Source: Streptococcus infantis
GTDB taxonomy: Bacteria; Bacillota; Bacilli; Lactobacillales; Streptococcaceae
Assembly (NCBI RefSeq): GCF_019929665.1
Contig: NZ_JAHZPZ010000001.1
Location: forward strand, 310,001-374,000
Direction of reading: 5' to 3'
Length of the DNA stretch: 64,000 nt
The position numbers were made by a program, and so were the translations under genes. Of this stretch, positions 40,799 through 53,432 are shown piece after piece. The stretch's first letter is position 1; every line of letters starts with the position of its first letter. The notes below the pieces were generated by a model. That model did no database searches. It was not told where the DNA came from and saw only the letters and a list, made by a program, of their open reading frames with translations.

Positions 40799-41911
40799 TT
40801 AGACAAGTTCACTGATAGGTGTGAAGTCACGTTCTAAACCTTCAGCAACTGGTTGACTTGTGAGTTGACCTTGGTAAGTTGTTACACCTTCAAGCAAGCC
40901 TGCGTCTTCAAGGATTGCTTTCTTAAATCCTTTTCCTGCCAAGGCTTCGATATATGGAAGAGTCACATTTGTAAGGGCGATAGTAGAAGTACGAGCAACT
41001 GCTCCAGGAATGTTAGCAACCGCATAGTGAAGAACACCGTGTTTTTCATAGACAGGCTCATCATGGGTTGTCACACGGTCAGCTGTTGCAATAACACCAC
41101 CTTGGTCTACAGCAACGTCTACGATGACAGAACCAGGACGCATTTGTTGAACCATGTCATCTGTCACTAATTTTGGAGCTTTAGCACCAGGAATCAATAC
41201 TGCACCGATAACAACGTCTGCTTCACGCACACTTGCTTCGATATTAAATGGGTTAGACATGAGTGTTTGGATTTGGTGACCAAAGACATCTTCAAGTTCA
41301 GAGAGACGTTTAGCGCTGATATCTAGAATAGTTACTTGAGCACCTAAACCAAGAGCGATACGTGCTGCGTGTGTACCAACGACACCACCACCGATAATGG
41401 TTACTTTTCCTTTTGGTACACCTGGGACACCACCTAAAAGAACTCCAGAACCACCAGCTTGTTTCGTCAAGAAGTGAGCTCCGATTTGGACAGCCATACG
41501 ACCTGCAACCTCACTCATTGGAACCAATAGAGGAAGTTGACCTTCAGTATTGCGTACAGTTTCATAAGCAACACCAGTTGTTTTCGCTGCAAGCATAGCA
41601 TCCGCTAATTCTGGGGCTGCTGCCATGTGCAAGTAGGTGAAGAGAAGTAAATCGTCACGCAAGAACTGGTACTCACTAGCAAGGGGTTCCTTGACTTTAA
41701 CAACTAACTCTGCAGCCCAGGCTTCAGCAGCAGTTGCGACAATCTCAGCTCCTTGCTTTTCATAGTCAGCATCAGCAAAACCAGATCCAAGTCCCGCATT
41801 TGTTTCGATGAGGACACGGTGACCACGACCGACAAGACTCTGTACACCAGCAGGTGTCAAAGCAACACGATTTTCATTATTTTTTATTTCCTTTGGAATT
41901 CCAATTAACAT
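40799..41911 (-). CDS. ald: Alanine dehydrogenase
   Basis: 370 aa; NAD-dependent conversion of L-alanine to pyruvate and ammonia. The N-terminal signature [23 protein letters not shown], the catalytic Lys and His regions (VKVKEPL; YLHMAA), and the Rossmann motif [18 protein letters not shown] are present. The start at 41911 follows SD AAGGAG with 9-base spacing; an upstream ATG in frame lacks one. Its 90-base leader contains a strong hairpin. Confidence 0.95.
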   Translation of the reverse strand: MLIGIPKEIKNNENRVALTPAGVQSLVGRGHRVLIETNAGLGSGFADADYEKQGAEIVATAAEAWAAELVVKVKEPLASEYQFLRDDLLLFTYLHMAAAPELADAMLAAKTTGVAYETVRNTEGQLPLLVPMSEVAGRMAVQIGAHFLTKQAGGSGVLLGGVPGVPKGKVTIIGGGVVGTHAARIALGLGAQVTILDISAKRLSELEDVFGHQIQTLMSNPFNIEASVREADVVIGAVLIPGAKAPKLVTDDMVQQMRPGSVIVDVAVDQGGVIATADRVTTHDEPVYEKHGVLHYAVANIPGAVARTSTIALTNVTLPYIEALAGKGFKKAILEDAGLLEGVTTYQGQLTSQPVAEGLERDFTPISELV

Positions 41912-41954
41912 AGAGATTAGCTCCTTATTTAACATCTAGGTTCTTATACGAAAT

Positions 41955-41988
41955 CATCACAGGAAGAACCCAGTCTTTTCTTGTGATG
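41955..41988 (-). promoter_or_regulatory. Hairpin in the ald leader
   Basis: Inverted repeat CATCACAGGAAGAA / TTCTTGTGATG (3 extra bases bulged) lies within the transcribed leader between the ald promoter and its SD. No T run follows, so it is not a plain terminator; it may be an operator palindrome or RNA control element. Confidence 0.45.
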
Positions 41989-41993
41989 TTCTT

Positions 41994-42022
41994 ATTTTAT
42001 ATAAAACCGCTATAAATTGCAA
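41994..42022 (-). promoter_or_regulatory. ald promoter
   Basis: On the minus strand TTGCAA (42017-42022), 17-bp spacer, TAAAAT (41994-41999). Confidence 0.7.
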
Positions 42023-42110
42023 GAAAAACTTATTTCTCTACTTAAGATATGTCTTGACCAAGGAAGATTATTTTGCAAATAAGTAAGCAGTTGAAAAGAT
42101 TTTTCAGCTG

Positions 42111-42132
42111 TTTTTTCTTCCTCTTACGAATA
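42111..42132 (+). promoter_or_regulatory. com-box (sigma-X promoter) of comEA-comEC
   Basis: Exact TACGAATA at 42125-42132, preceded by the T-rich tract TTTTTTCTTC (42111-42120), the layout of streptococcal late-competence promoters read by ComX (sigma-X). comEA starts 20 bases downstream after SD AGAGGAG. Confidence 0.85.
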
Positions 42133-42151
42133 AGCTAAGAGAGGAGAAAAT

Positions 42152-42793
42152 ATGGAAGAACTTATTGAGAAAATCAAAGAATATAAAATCATTGTTATCT
42201 GTGCTATTTTGGGTTTAGTCTTGGGTGGATTTTTCCTCCTAAAGCCAGTTGCTCAAGCACCTGCTAAGGAAAGCAATTTGCAAACAGAAGTTACAACTGT
42301 TTCAAAGGATTCGACGGAGGAAAAGGAAGATAAAAATCAGAAGGAAGAAGTGGTGGAGCAAGATCTGATTACTGTTGATGTCAAAGGTGCGGTCAAATCA
42401 CCTGGAATTTATGATTTGCCAGTTGGAAGTCGTATCAACGATGCTGTCCAAAAAGCGGGTGGCTTGACAGATAATGCTGATAGTAAGTCTATCAATCTTG
42501 CCCAGAGAATTAGTGACGAAGCACTTGTTTATGTTCCGACCAAGGAAGAAGTTACCAGTCAAGAGGCGCATTCAAATGCTTCCAACACCAAAGAAAATAA
42601 GAAAGTCAATCTTAATAAAGCCAGTTTAGAGGAGCTGAAACAAGTCAAGGGGTTGGGAGCCAAACGTGCTCAGGATATCATAGACCATCGTGAGTCCAAC
42701 GGTAAGTTTAAGTCAGTTGATGAGCTCAAAAAGGTTTCTGGTATTGGTGCAAAAACGATAGAAAAGTTAAAAGAGTATGTCACAGTGGATTAG
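42152..42793 (+). CDS. comEA: Competence DNA receptor ComEA
   Basis: 213-aa membrane-anchored DNA-binding protein for transformation. One N-terminal membrane segment (about 12-32), an acidic/Lys linker, an SLBB domain (DVKGAVKSPGIYDLPVGSRINDAV...), then a C-terminal double helix-hairpin-helix (LNKASLEELKQVKGLGAKRAQDI; VSGIGAKTIEKLK) that binds double-stranded DNA. Driven by a com-box. Overlaps comEC by 17 bases. Confidence 0.96.
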   Translation: MEELIEKIKEYKIIVICAILGLVLGGFFLLKPVAQAPAKESNLQTEVTTVSKDSTEEKEDKNQKEEVVEQDLITVDVKGAVKSPGIYDLPVGSRINDAVQKAGGLTDNADSKSINLAQRISDEALVYVPTKEEVTSQEAHSNASNTKENKKVNLNKASLEELKQVKGLGAKRAQDIIDHRESNGKFKSVDELKKVSGIGAKTIEKLKEYVTVD

Positions 42794-44987
42794 TCGATTT
42801 CCCATCCCCAAAATCTATCTTAGTTTTCTCCTGCTTTGGCTCTACTATGCTATCTTTTCAGCAAGCTTTTTAGCACTCTTGGGCTTTGTCTTTTTACTCC
42901 TCTGCCTCTTTTTTCAATTTCCATGGAAGACTGTGGTCAAGGTTCTCTTTGTTTGTGGTCTTTTTGGAAGCTGGTTTATATTTCAAAAATGGCAACAAGA
43001 AGAAGAGAGTCAACATCTTGTTGACTCCGTTAATACGGTACGAATCTTGCCTGATACTATCAAGGTCAATGGAGATAGTTTATCCTTTCGTGGGAAGGAT
43101 GACGGCAGACTCTTTCAGGTATATTATAAATTCCAGTCAGAGGCTGAAAAGGAAAGGTTTAAAGAGTTATCTGAACTGCATGAGATAGTAGTAAAAGGAA
43201 AGCTAGCTATTCCTCAAGGAGCAAATAATTTTGCTGGATTTGATTATCGAAATTATCTAAAAACGCAGGGGATTTATCAGACCTTAACGATATCGGAAAT
43301 TGTCGAATTAAAGAAAGCATCCAGCTGGGATATAGGAGAAAATCTATCCAGCTTGCGGAGAAAAGCAGTTGTCTGGATAAAAAGGAATTTTCCTGACCCC
43401 ATGCGTAATTATATGACAGGTCTTTTATTAGGGCACTTGGACACAGATTTTGAGGAAATGAATGAACTCTATTCCAGTCTAGGGATTATTCACCTTTTTG
43501 CTTTGTCAGGGATGCAGGTTGGTTTCTTCATGAATGCTTTTAAAAAGTCACTCTTACGATTGGGTTTGACGCAAGAGAAGTTCAAATGGCTTGCCTATCC
43601 CTTTTCTTTGGTCTATGCAGGTTTGACAGGGTTCTCAGCTTCTGTTATTAGAAGTCTGTTACAAAAACTTTTGGCTCAGCATGGCTTCAAGGGACTGGAT
43701 AATTTTGCTTTGACGATTCTTATTCTATTTCTTATCATGCCGAATTTCTTCCTAACTGCTGGAGGAGTGCTCTCCTGTGCCTATGCCTTTATCCTGACCA
43801 TGACTGGTGAAGAAGTAGGAGGAATAAAAGGTCTAGTTAGAGAAAGTTTCATTATTTCCTTAGGAATTCTGCCGATTTTATCATTCTATTTTTCTGAATT
43901 TCAACCTTGGTCCATACTCTTAACCTTTGTCTTTTCTTTTTTATTTGATATGGTCTTGCTACCACTTTTATCAATGCTCTTCTGTCTGTCATGGATATAT
44001 CCTATTACCCAGTTTAACTTTCTCTTTGAATGGCTAGAAAACATCATACGCTATGTATCTCAGCTATCTACTAAACCCTTTATTTTGGGTCAACCTAATC
44101 TCTGGGTTTTGGTATGTCTATTAGTCTCTTTGGCGCTGATTTATGATTATCGTAAAAATTTGAAGAAAGCACCTTTGCTTATCCTATTTATCGTTTCCCT
44201 TTTCTTAGTAACCAAACATCCACTTGAAAATGAAATCACAGTTCTAGACATGGAGCAGGGACGGAGCATTTTCCTAAGAGACATGACAGGAAAGACAATA
44301 TTACTGGATGTCGGTGAAAAGTTAGCAGTTGAGAAAAAAGAAGCTTGGCAGGAGAAAGTCACCTCGAGTGTTGCCAAACGGAGTTTAATTCCCTATCTGA
44401 AAAGTAGAGGAGTGGCAAAGATTGATCAGCTTGTTTTAACGGATAGTGAACCTAAGCAGCTAGACCACCTACTAGAAATTAGTAAAGCCTTCAATCTTGG
44501 AGAGATTCTAGTAACTGAAGAAACTCTATCTAAAAGAGAATTTATGGATAAATTAAATGAAAGTAACTTGAAAGTACGTCCTATTAAAACAGGAGAGCAG
44601 TTATTTATTTTTGGGAGTAGTTTAGAAGTAATCGAAAATCAAAACAGGGATAGTAAAGATTCAATAGCAATGTATGGAAAACTACTAAATCAAACCTTTC
44701 TAGTTACTGGGAATATAGAGGAAAACTCCCTAACTAGCTATTATTCCAAAATCCAAGCAGATGTAGTGCTAACTCATCAGCAAGCATCGAAGAAAAAGAC
44801 TGATGTCGAAGTCTTCGAAATCTTCCAGCCTAAAATCACTGTCATTTCTGTTGACAAGAAGAAAAAATTTAAAGAAAAAAATGGGGAGAATAACCAAGAA
44901 CTTGGGAATTCGATTTACAAAACGGATCAAAAGGGGGCCATTCGTTTTAAAGGTTGGGGTGCTTGGCAAATAGAAACAGTTCGCTGA
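42777..44987 (+). CDS. comEC: DNA uptake channel ComEC
   Basis: 736-aa polytopic membrane protein that passes single-stranded DNA into the cell. An N-terminal DUF4131 region (about 1-190), the Competence domain with LGIIHLFALSGMQVGFF and many membrane segments (about 200-480), then a C-terminal metallo-beta-lactamase-like domain. The metal motif there is eroded: where HxHxDH is expected the sequence reads TDSEPKQLDH. Thus this ComEC may lack its own nuclease activity, which in pneumococcus is supplied by EndA. Translationally coupled to comEA. Confidence 0.94.
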   Translation: MSQWISRFPIPKIYLSFLLLWLYYAIFSASFLALLGFVFLLLCLFFQFPWKTVVKVLFVCGLFGSWFIFQKWQQEEESQHLVDSVNTVRILPDTIKVNGDSLSFRGKDDGRLFQVYYKFQSEAEKERFKELSELHEIVVKGKLAIPQGANNFAGFDYRNYLKTQGIYQTLTISEIVELKKASSWDIGENLSSLRRKAVVWIKRNFPDPMRNYMTGLLLGHLDTDFEEMNELYSSLGIIHLFALSGMQVGFFMNAFKKSLLRLGLTQEKFKWLAYPFSLVYAGLTGFSASVIRSLLQKLLAQHGFKGLDNFALTILILFLIMPNFFLTAGGVLSCAYAFILTMTGEEVGGIKGLVRESFIISLGILPILSFYFSEFQPWSILLTFVFSFLFDMVLLPLLSMLFCLSWIYPITQFNFLFEWLENIIRYVSQLSTKPFILGQPNLWVLVCLLVSLALIYDYRKNLKKAPLLILFIVSLFLVTKHPLENEITVLDMEQGRSIFLRDMTGKTILLDVGEKLAVEKKEAWQEKVTSSVAKRSLIPYLKSRGVAKIDQLVLTDSEPKQLDHLLEISKAFNLGEILVTEETLSKREFMDKLNESNLKVRPIKTGEQLFIFGSSLEVIENQNRDSKDSIAMYGKLLNQTFLVTGNIEENSLTSYYSKIQADVVLTHQQASKKKTDVEVFEIFQPKITVISVDKKKKFKEKNGENNQELGNSIYKTDQKGAIRFKGWGAWQIETVR

Positions 44988-45109
44988 ACTTAGCTTTTCA
45001 AGAAAATTAAAATTGTCTAAACAATCAATCAAAACTTGATTTTAGAACCTTTTTGCTATAAAATGGTAAAGATTAGTGTCAAACTTTTATATTGCAAATA
45101 GGAGAAAAC

Positions 45110-46396
45110 ATGACAAAAACTTTGAAACGTCCTGAGGTTTTATCACCTGCAGGAACTCTTGAAAAACTAAAAGTAGCTGTTCAATACGGTGCAGATGCTG
45201 TCTTTATCGGTGGTCAGGCCTATGGTCTTCGAAGTCGCGCAGGGAACTTTACTTTCGAACAAATGGAAGAAGGAGTACAGTTCGCTGCTAAGTATGGAGC
45301 TAAGGTATATGTGGCTGCCAATATGGTTATGCACGAGGGAAATGAAGAAGGAGCCGGAGAATGGTTCCGTAAGTTGCGTGATATTGGTATTGCAGCAGTT
45401 ATCGTATCAGATCCAGCTTTGATCATGATTGCAGCAACAGAAGCACCTGGACTTGAAATCCACCTTTCAACCCAGGCTAGTGCGACTAACTACGAAACCC
45501 TAGAATTCTGGAAAGAACTTGGTTTGACTCGTGTCGTTTTGGCGCGTGAGGTTTCTATGGAAGAATTGGCAGAGATTCGCAAACGTACAGATGTTGAGAT
45601 TGAAGCCTTCGTTCATGGAGCTATGTGTATCTCATACTCTGGTCGTTGTACTCTTTCTAACCATATGAGCATGCGTGACGCCAACCGTGGTGGATGTTCA
45701 CAATCTTGCCGTTGGAAATATGACCTTTACGACATGCCATTTGGTCAAGAACGTAAGAGCCTTAAGGGAGAAATTCCTGAAGAATTCTCTATGTCTGCGG
45801 TTGATATGTCTATGATTGACCATATCCCTGATATGATTGAAAATGGTGTGGACAGTCTTAAGATTGAAGGCCGTATGAAGTCGATCCACTATGTTTCAAC
45901 AGTAACAAACTGTTATAAGGCAGCTGTTGATGCCTATCTTGAGAGCCCTGAAAAGTTTGAAGCTATTAAGCAAGACTTGATTGATGAAATGTGGAAGGTT
46001 GCCCAACGTGAGTTGGCTACAGGTTTCTACTACGGAACACCATCTGAAAATGAACAACTGTTCGGTGCTCGTCGTAAGATTCCAGAATACAAGTTTGTTG
46101 CTGAAGTAGTAGCTTATGATGCTGCAACTCAAACAGCAACTATTCGTCAACGTAATGTTATCAACGAAGGCGACCAAGTTGAGTTCTACGGTCCAGGCTT
46201 CCGTCATTTTGAAACTTTTATCGAAGACCTTCACGATGCTAAAGGAAATAAAATCGATCGCGCACCAAATCCAATGGAACTTTTGACTATCAAGGTTCCT
46301 CAACCAGTAGAAGCTGGTGACATGGTACGTGCCCTGAAAGAAGGTCTCATCAATCTTTACAAAGAAGATGGAACAAGCGTCACAGTTCGTGCCTAG
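45110..46396 (+). CDS. trhP: U32-family tRNA hydroxylation protein (TrhP-like)
   Basis: 428 aa, peptidase U32 family. TIM-barrel-like N-terminus (VLSPAGTLEKLKVAVQYGADAVFIGG) and the conserved Cys cluster GAMCISYSGRC...GGCSQSCRWKY that probably holds an Fe-S cluster. Relatives (YegQ/TrhP, YrrN-YrrO) make 5-hydroxyuridine at the tRNA wobble position from prephenate; older annotations call them collagenase-like proteases. SD AGGAGA lies 6 bases before the ATG at 45110. Confidence 0.88.
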   Translation: MTKTLKRPEVLSPAGTLEKLKVAVQYGADAVFIGGQAYGLRSRAGNFTFEQMEEGVQFAAKYGAKVYVAANMVMHEGNEEGAGEWFRKLRDIGIAAVIVSDPALIMIAATEAPGLEIHLSTQASATNYETLEFWKELGLTRVVLAREVSMEELAEIRKRTDVEIEAFVHGAMCISYSGRCTLSNHMSMRDANRGGCSQSCRWKYDLYDMPFGQERKSLKGEIPEEFSMSAVDMSMIDHIPDMIENGVDSLKIEGRMKSIHYVSTVTNCYKAAVDAYLESPEKFEAIKQDLIDEMWKVAQRELATGFYYGTPSENEQLFGARRKIPEYKFVAEVVAYDAATQTATIRQRNVINEGDQVEFYGPGFRHFETFIEDLHDAKGNKIDRAPNPMELLTIKVPQPVEAGDMVRALKEGLINLYKEDGTSVTVRA

Positions 46397-46409
46397 ATAA
46401 GGAAAAAGA

Positions 46410-46721
46410 ATGGTTCAAGCTCAGGGCTTACTAGTAGATCATGAAAGCAGATGTGTTCATTACCATAGTGATAAGGATATCGTAGCACTTCAGTGCTATG
46501 AGTGTAAAAAATACTATGCCTGTTATCAGTGTCATAATGAACTGGAGTCGCACGTATTTTCTCCCTATCCTTTAAATCTGAAAGAGGATAGACCTATCTT
46601 ATGTGGATCCTGTGGGAAAACACTAACGTATGAGGAGTATACAGAGACGGGCACATGTCCATTTTGTAATGCTGCATTTAATCCAGCTTGTCAAAATCAT
46701 TACTCAATTTATTTCAGATAA
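46410..46721 (+). CDS. CHY-type zinc-finger protein
   Basis: 103 aa packed with Cys/His pairs: CVHYHS, CYECKKYYACYQCH, H, CGSC and CPFC, matching the CHY zinc finger (zf-CHY). Small bacterial members are of unknown function. SD AAGGAAA precedes the ATG; 13 bases after the U32 gene, so co-transcribed. A terminator follows. Confidence 0.88.
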   Translation: MVQAQGLLVDHESRCVHYHSDKDIVALQCYECKKYYACYQCHNELESHVFSPYPLNLKEDRPILCGSCGKTLTYEEYTETGTCPFCNAAFNPACQNHYSIYFR

Positions 46722-46733
46722 GAACTGACAAAT

Positions 46734-46758
46734 CCGAGTTGTAAAACTCGGTTTTTTG
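46734..46758 (+). terminator. Terminator after the CHY gene
   Basis: CCGAGTT / AACTCGG stem, GTAA loop, T run. Confidence 0.9.
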
Positions 46759-46855
46759 TTTTCAGAAAACAAGGAAAGGTAGTGAAAGTGGTATGAAATA
46801 ACAATAAAATTTTCTAATAATTGTCTTAAAAATCGTAAAATTAGAAATAAATGAT

Positions 46856-46869
46856 TCGAAACGCTTTCA
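46856..46869 (+). promoter_or_regulatory. cre-like site upstream of the atp promoter
   Basis: TCGAAACGCTTTCA, a near-palindrome that fits the CcpA catabolite-responsive element consensus TGWAANCGNTNWCA with two mismatches in its left half. It ends 14 bases before the -35 box. Confidence 0.4.
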
Positions 46870-46883
46870 TTACTAGTAAAAAG

Positions 46884-46912
46884 TTGACAAAAGCAAATTT
46901 TAGGACTAAACT
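46884..46912 (+). promoter_or_regulatory. atp operon promoter
   Basis: Consensus TTGACA (46884-46889), 17-bp spacer, TAAACT (46907-46912), 37 bases before atpE. Confidence 0.75.
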
Positions 46913-46949
46913 AGGGATGTAAATTTAATTTAAAAAAGGAGAATTCGTC

Positions 46950-47150
46950 ATGAATTTAACATTTTTCGGACTTTGTCTTGCCTGTATGGGTGTATCTATT
47001 GCTGAAGGATTGATTATGAGTAATCTCTTCAAGTCTGCCGCTCGTCAACCTGAAATTATTGACCAATTACGCAGCCTTTTAATTCTTGGTGTTGCCTTTG
47101 TAGAAGGTACCTTCTTTGTAACCCTAGCGATGGCATTTGTCATTAAATAG
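46950..47150 (+). CDS. atpE: F1Fo-ATPase subunit c
   Basis: 66-aa hairpin of two membrane helices forming the proton-driven ring. The proton-carrying carboxylate is Glu52 ([11 protein letters not shown]). Gly14, Gly20, Met23, Val48, Ala49 and Phe50, positions where pneumococcal optochin-resistance changes occur, carry the residues I remember for susceptible strains. First gene of the operon, with SD AAAGGAGA. In streptococci this enzyme mainly pumps protons out at ATP cost for acid tolerance. Confidence 0.96.
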   Translation: MNLTFFGLCLACMGVSIAEGLIMSNLFKSAARQPEIIDQLRSLLILGVAFVEGTFFVTLAMAFVIK

Positions 47151-47182
47151 ACAACTCTATTTAGAAATGGAGGTGTCAAACC

Positions 47183-47899
47183 ATGGAAGAAAGTTTGAAT
47201 CCAACCGTTAATATTGGACCAATATCCTTTGATTTGACCCTGCTTGCCATGTCTCTTGTAACTGTTTTGATGGTTTTTGCCTTTGTCTATTGGGCAAGTC
47301 GAAAAATGACCATCCGTCCCAAGGGCAAACAAAATGCTCTTGAGATGATTTATGACTTTGTGGTTAGTTTTGCAAAACCAAACATTGGAGATTCATACAT
47401 CAAGGACTATTCCTTGTTCCTATTTTCTCTATTCTTGTTTATCTTGGTTGCCAATAATATTGGTTTAATGGCAAAAGTACAAACAACAAACGGTTATAAC
47501 TTGTGGACTTCTCCAACAGCCAACCTTGGATACGATTTATCCCTCTCATTATTGATCACTTTGATCGCTCATGTGGAAGGAGTTCGTCGTAGAGGCGTTA
47601 AAGAATATTTGAGAGCATTTGTTACACCTGGCTTTATGACTCCGATGAACATTTTAGAAGAGTTCACCAATTTTGCCTCTTTGGCGATTCGGATTTACGG
47701 AAATATCTTTGCCGGTGAGGTTTTAGCAGGATTGCTATTGGCCTTGTCACAACATGCCTTGTATTGGTATCCTTTTGCCTTTATTGCAAACATGTTATGG
47801 ACAGCATTTTCGATTTTCATTTCATGTATTCAAGCTTATGTATTTACCATGTTGTCATCTATGTACATTGGTAAAAAAATAAATGAAGGGGAAGAGTAA
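47183..47899 (+). CDS. atpB: F1Fo-ATPase subunit a
   Basis: 238-aa membrane stator subunit that forms the proton half-channels against the c ring. The conserved Arg lies in [18 protein letters not shown] in the fourth membrane helix. SD GGAGGTG lies 8 bases before the ATG. Confidence 0.96.
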   Translation: MEESLNPTVNIGPISFDLTLLAMSLVTVLMVFAFVYWASRKMTIRPKGKQNALEMIYDFVVSFAKPNIGDSYIKDYSLFLFSLFLFILVANNIGLMAKVQTTNGYNLWTSPTANLGYDLSLSLLITLIAHVEGVRRRGVKEYLRAFVTPGFMTPMNILEEFTNFASLAIRIYGNIFAGEVLAGLLLALSQHALYWYPFAFIANMLWTAFSIFISCIQAYVFTMLSSMYIGKKINEGEE

Positions 47900-47917
47900 G
47901 TAGAGGAGGATTAGAAG

Positions 47918-48411
47918 ATGGATTTAACTATTAGTACCATTATTGGTGACTTTATTCTGGTCGCTGGTTCCTTCCTTTTATTGATCTTTTTAGTGAAGAA
48001 ATATGCTTGGGGAAATATTACCAGTGTATTAGATGAACGCGCTGAAAAGATTTCTTCAGATATTGATGGTGCCGAGGAAGCCCGTAAAAAGGCAGAGGAA
48101 CTTGCTAGCAAACGCGAAGCTGAGTTAGCAGGTAGCCGTACCGAAGCTAAAACGATTATCGAGAATGCAAAGGAAACAGCTGAGAAAAGTAAAGCTGATA
48201 TTTTGGCCGAAGCTAAACTTGAAGCAGGGCGCTTAAAAGAAAAAGCCAACCAAGAAATTGCTCAAAATAAAGCTGAAGCTTTACAAAGTGTTAAGGGAGA
48301 TGTGGCAGACTTGACAATCAGTCTAGCTGGAAAAATTATCTCTCAAAACCTTGACGGTCAGGCCCATAAAGAACTCATTGATCAGTATATCGATCAGCTA
48401 GGAGAAGCTTA

Positions 48412-48412
<1 letters not shown>
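47918..48412 (+). CDS. atpF: F1Fo-ATPase subunit b
   Basis: 164-aa peripheral stalk subunit: one N-terminal membrane helix (about 8-28), then a long Ala/Glu/Lys-rich coiled coil. SD AGAGGAGG. Its stop codon overlaps the atpH start by one base (TAATG). Confidence 0.96.
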
Positions 48413-50468
<2,056 letters not shown>

Positions 50469-50483
50469 GAATAGAGGTGTCAG

Positions 50484-51362
50484 ATGGCAGTATCTCTAAA
50501 TGATATTAAAACAAAAATCGCCTCAACGAAAAATACTAGTCAAATTACTAACGCCATGCAGATGGTTTCTGCAGCTAAGTTAGGTCGTTCTGAAGAAGCT
50601 GCACGCAACTTCCAGATTTATGCTCAAAAAGTCCGTAAACTCCTTACAGACATCCTTCACGGGGATGGTGCTGGCGGATCAACAAATCCAATGTTGATTA
50701 GTCGCCCTGTCAAGAAAACAGGCTATATCGTCATTACATCTGACCGTGGTCTTGTTGGAGGATATAACTCTTCAATCTTGAAGGCTGTCATGGAACTGCA
50801 ACAAGAATACCATCCATCAGGTGATGATTTCGAAGTCATCTGTATCGGTGGTATGGGAGCAGACTTCTTTAAAGCTCGTGGTATTCAGCCAATTTATGAA
50901 TTGCGTGGTCTCGCAAGTCAACCAAGCTTCGATGAAGTTCGTAAGATTATTTCAAAAACCATTGAAATGTATCAAAATGAACTTTTCGATGAGCTCTATG
51001 TTTGCTACAACCACCACGTGAATACACTGACAAGTCAAATGCGTGTGGAGCAGATGCTTCCAATTGTCGACTTGGACCCAAATGAAGCAGATGATAACTA
51101 CAGCTTGACATTTGAGCTTGAAACAAGTCGTGAAGAAATCTTGGATCAACTATTGCCACAGTTTGCAGAAAGTATGATTTACGGTGCTATTATTGATGCC
51201 AAGACAGCTGAAAATGCGGCAGGGATGACGGCTATGCAAACAGCTACAGATAATGCTAAAAAAGTTATCAATGATTTGACTATCCAGTATAACCGTGCCA
51301 GACAGGCGGCGATTACACAAGAAATTACAGAAATCGTAGCAGGAGCTAGTGCCTTAGAATAG
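50484..51362 (+). CDS. atpG: F1Fo-ATPase subunit gamma
   Basis: 292-aa central rotor shaft: N- and C-terminal coiled-coil helices ([22 protein letters not shown]...; [23 protein letters not shown]) around a Rossmann-like middle. SD AGAGGTG. A 190-base spacer with a BOX element separates it from atpD. Confidence 0.97.
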   Translation: MAVSLNDIKTKIASTKNTSQITNAMQMVSAAKLGRSEEAARNFQIYAQKVRKLLTDILHGDGAGGSTNPMLISRPVKKTGYIVITSDRGLVGGYNSSILKAVMELQQEYHPSGDDFEVICIGGMGADFFKARGIQPIYELRGLASQPSFDEVRKIISKTIEMYQNELFDELYVCYNHHVNTLTSQMRVEQMLPIVDLDPNEADDNYSLTFELETSREEILDQLLPQFAESMIYGAIIDAKTAENAAGMTAMQTATDNAKKVINDLTIQYNRARQAAITQEITEIVAGASALE

Positions 51363-51393
51363 GCTCTAGTCCAGCTCGTATGAAAATGAACTT

Positions 51394-51497
51394 ATACTCA
51401 ATGAAAATCAAAGAGCAAACTAGGAAGCTAGCCGCAGGCTGTACTTGAGTACGGTAAGGCGACGCTGACGTGGTTTGAAGAGATTTTCGAAGAGTAT
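51394..51497 (+). repeat. BOX element (boxA-boxC form) between atpG and atpD
   Basis: 104-base repeat with terminal inverted ends ATACTC...GAAAATC / GATTTTC...GAGTAT. Inside it holds TAGGAAGCTAGCCGCAGG and ACGGTAAGGCGACGCTGACG, the latter nearly identical to the boxA sequence used in BOX-PCR typing. The boxB middle module is absent. BOX repeats are typical of S. pneumoniae and its close relatives. It lies in the transcribed spacer of the atp operon and should fold into a long hairpin in the mRNA. Confidence 0.92.
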
Positions 51498-51501
51498 TAG
51501 G

Positions 51502-51516
51502 ACCTAGTTGAGCTAG
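51502..51516 (+). repeat. Small hairpin in the atpD leader
   Basis: CCTAG / CTAGG with a 5-base loop, directly after the BOX element and before the atpD SD (TAGGAGAAG). Not followed by a T run. Confidence 0.4.
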
Positions 51517-51552
51517 GAACCGACAGTATCTTATACAGAATAGGAGAAGTAG

Positions 51553-52959
<1,407 letters not shown>

Positions 52960-52969
52960 GAGGTGATCT

Positions 52970-53389
52970 ATGGCACATTTAACTGTCCAGATCGTGACAC
53001 CAGATGGCCTCGTCTATGATCACCATGCCAGCTTTGTATCGGTACGAACTCTGGATGGTGAGATGGGGATCTTGCCACGACATGAAAATATGATTGCGGT
53101 TCTAGCAGTTGATGAAGTAAAGGTTAAACGCATCGATGATGATACTCATGTGAACTGGATTGCAGTAAACGGAGGAATTATTGAGATTGCTAATAATGTC
53201 ATTACCATTATTGCTGACTCAGCTGAACGTGCGCGCGATATTGATGTTAGTCGTGCAGAACGTGCTAAACTTCGTGCAGAACGCGAAATTGAAGAAGCAC
53301 AAGACAAACACTTAATCGACCAAGAGCGCCGTGCTAAAATTGCATTGCAACGTGCTATTAACCGTATCAATGTCGGAAATAAATTATAA
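52970..53389 (+). CDS. atpC: F1Fo-ATPase subunit epsilon
   Basis: 139-aa shaft/inhibitor subunit: N-terminal beta sandwich ([24 protein letters not shown]) and two C-terminal helices rich in Arg and Glu. SD GAGGTGAT. Last gene of the operon, closed by a bidirectional terminator. Confidence 0.96.
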   Translation: MAHLTVQIVTPDGLVYDHHASFVSVRTLDGEMGILPRHENMIAVLAVDEVKVKRIDDDTHVNWIAVNGGIIEIANNVITIIADSAERARDIDVSRAERAKLRAEREIEEAQDKHLIDQERRAKIALQRAINRINVGNKL

Positions 53390-53392
53390 AAT

Positions 53393-53429
53393 AAAAAATG
53401 AACTTGTTAAATCAAGTTCATTTTTTTAT
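53393..53429. terminator. Bidirectional terminator (atpC / lactonase)
   Basis: AATGAACTTG / CAAGTTCATT ten-bp stem, 6-base loop, A run on the left and seven Ts on the right. Confidence 0.92.
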
Positions 53430-53432
53430 GCC

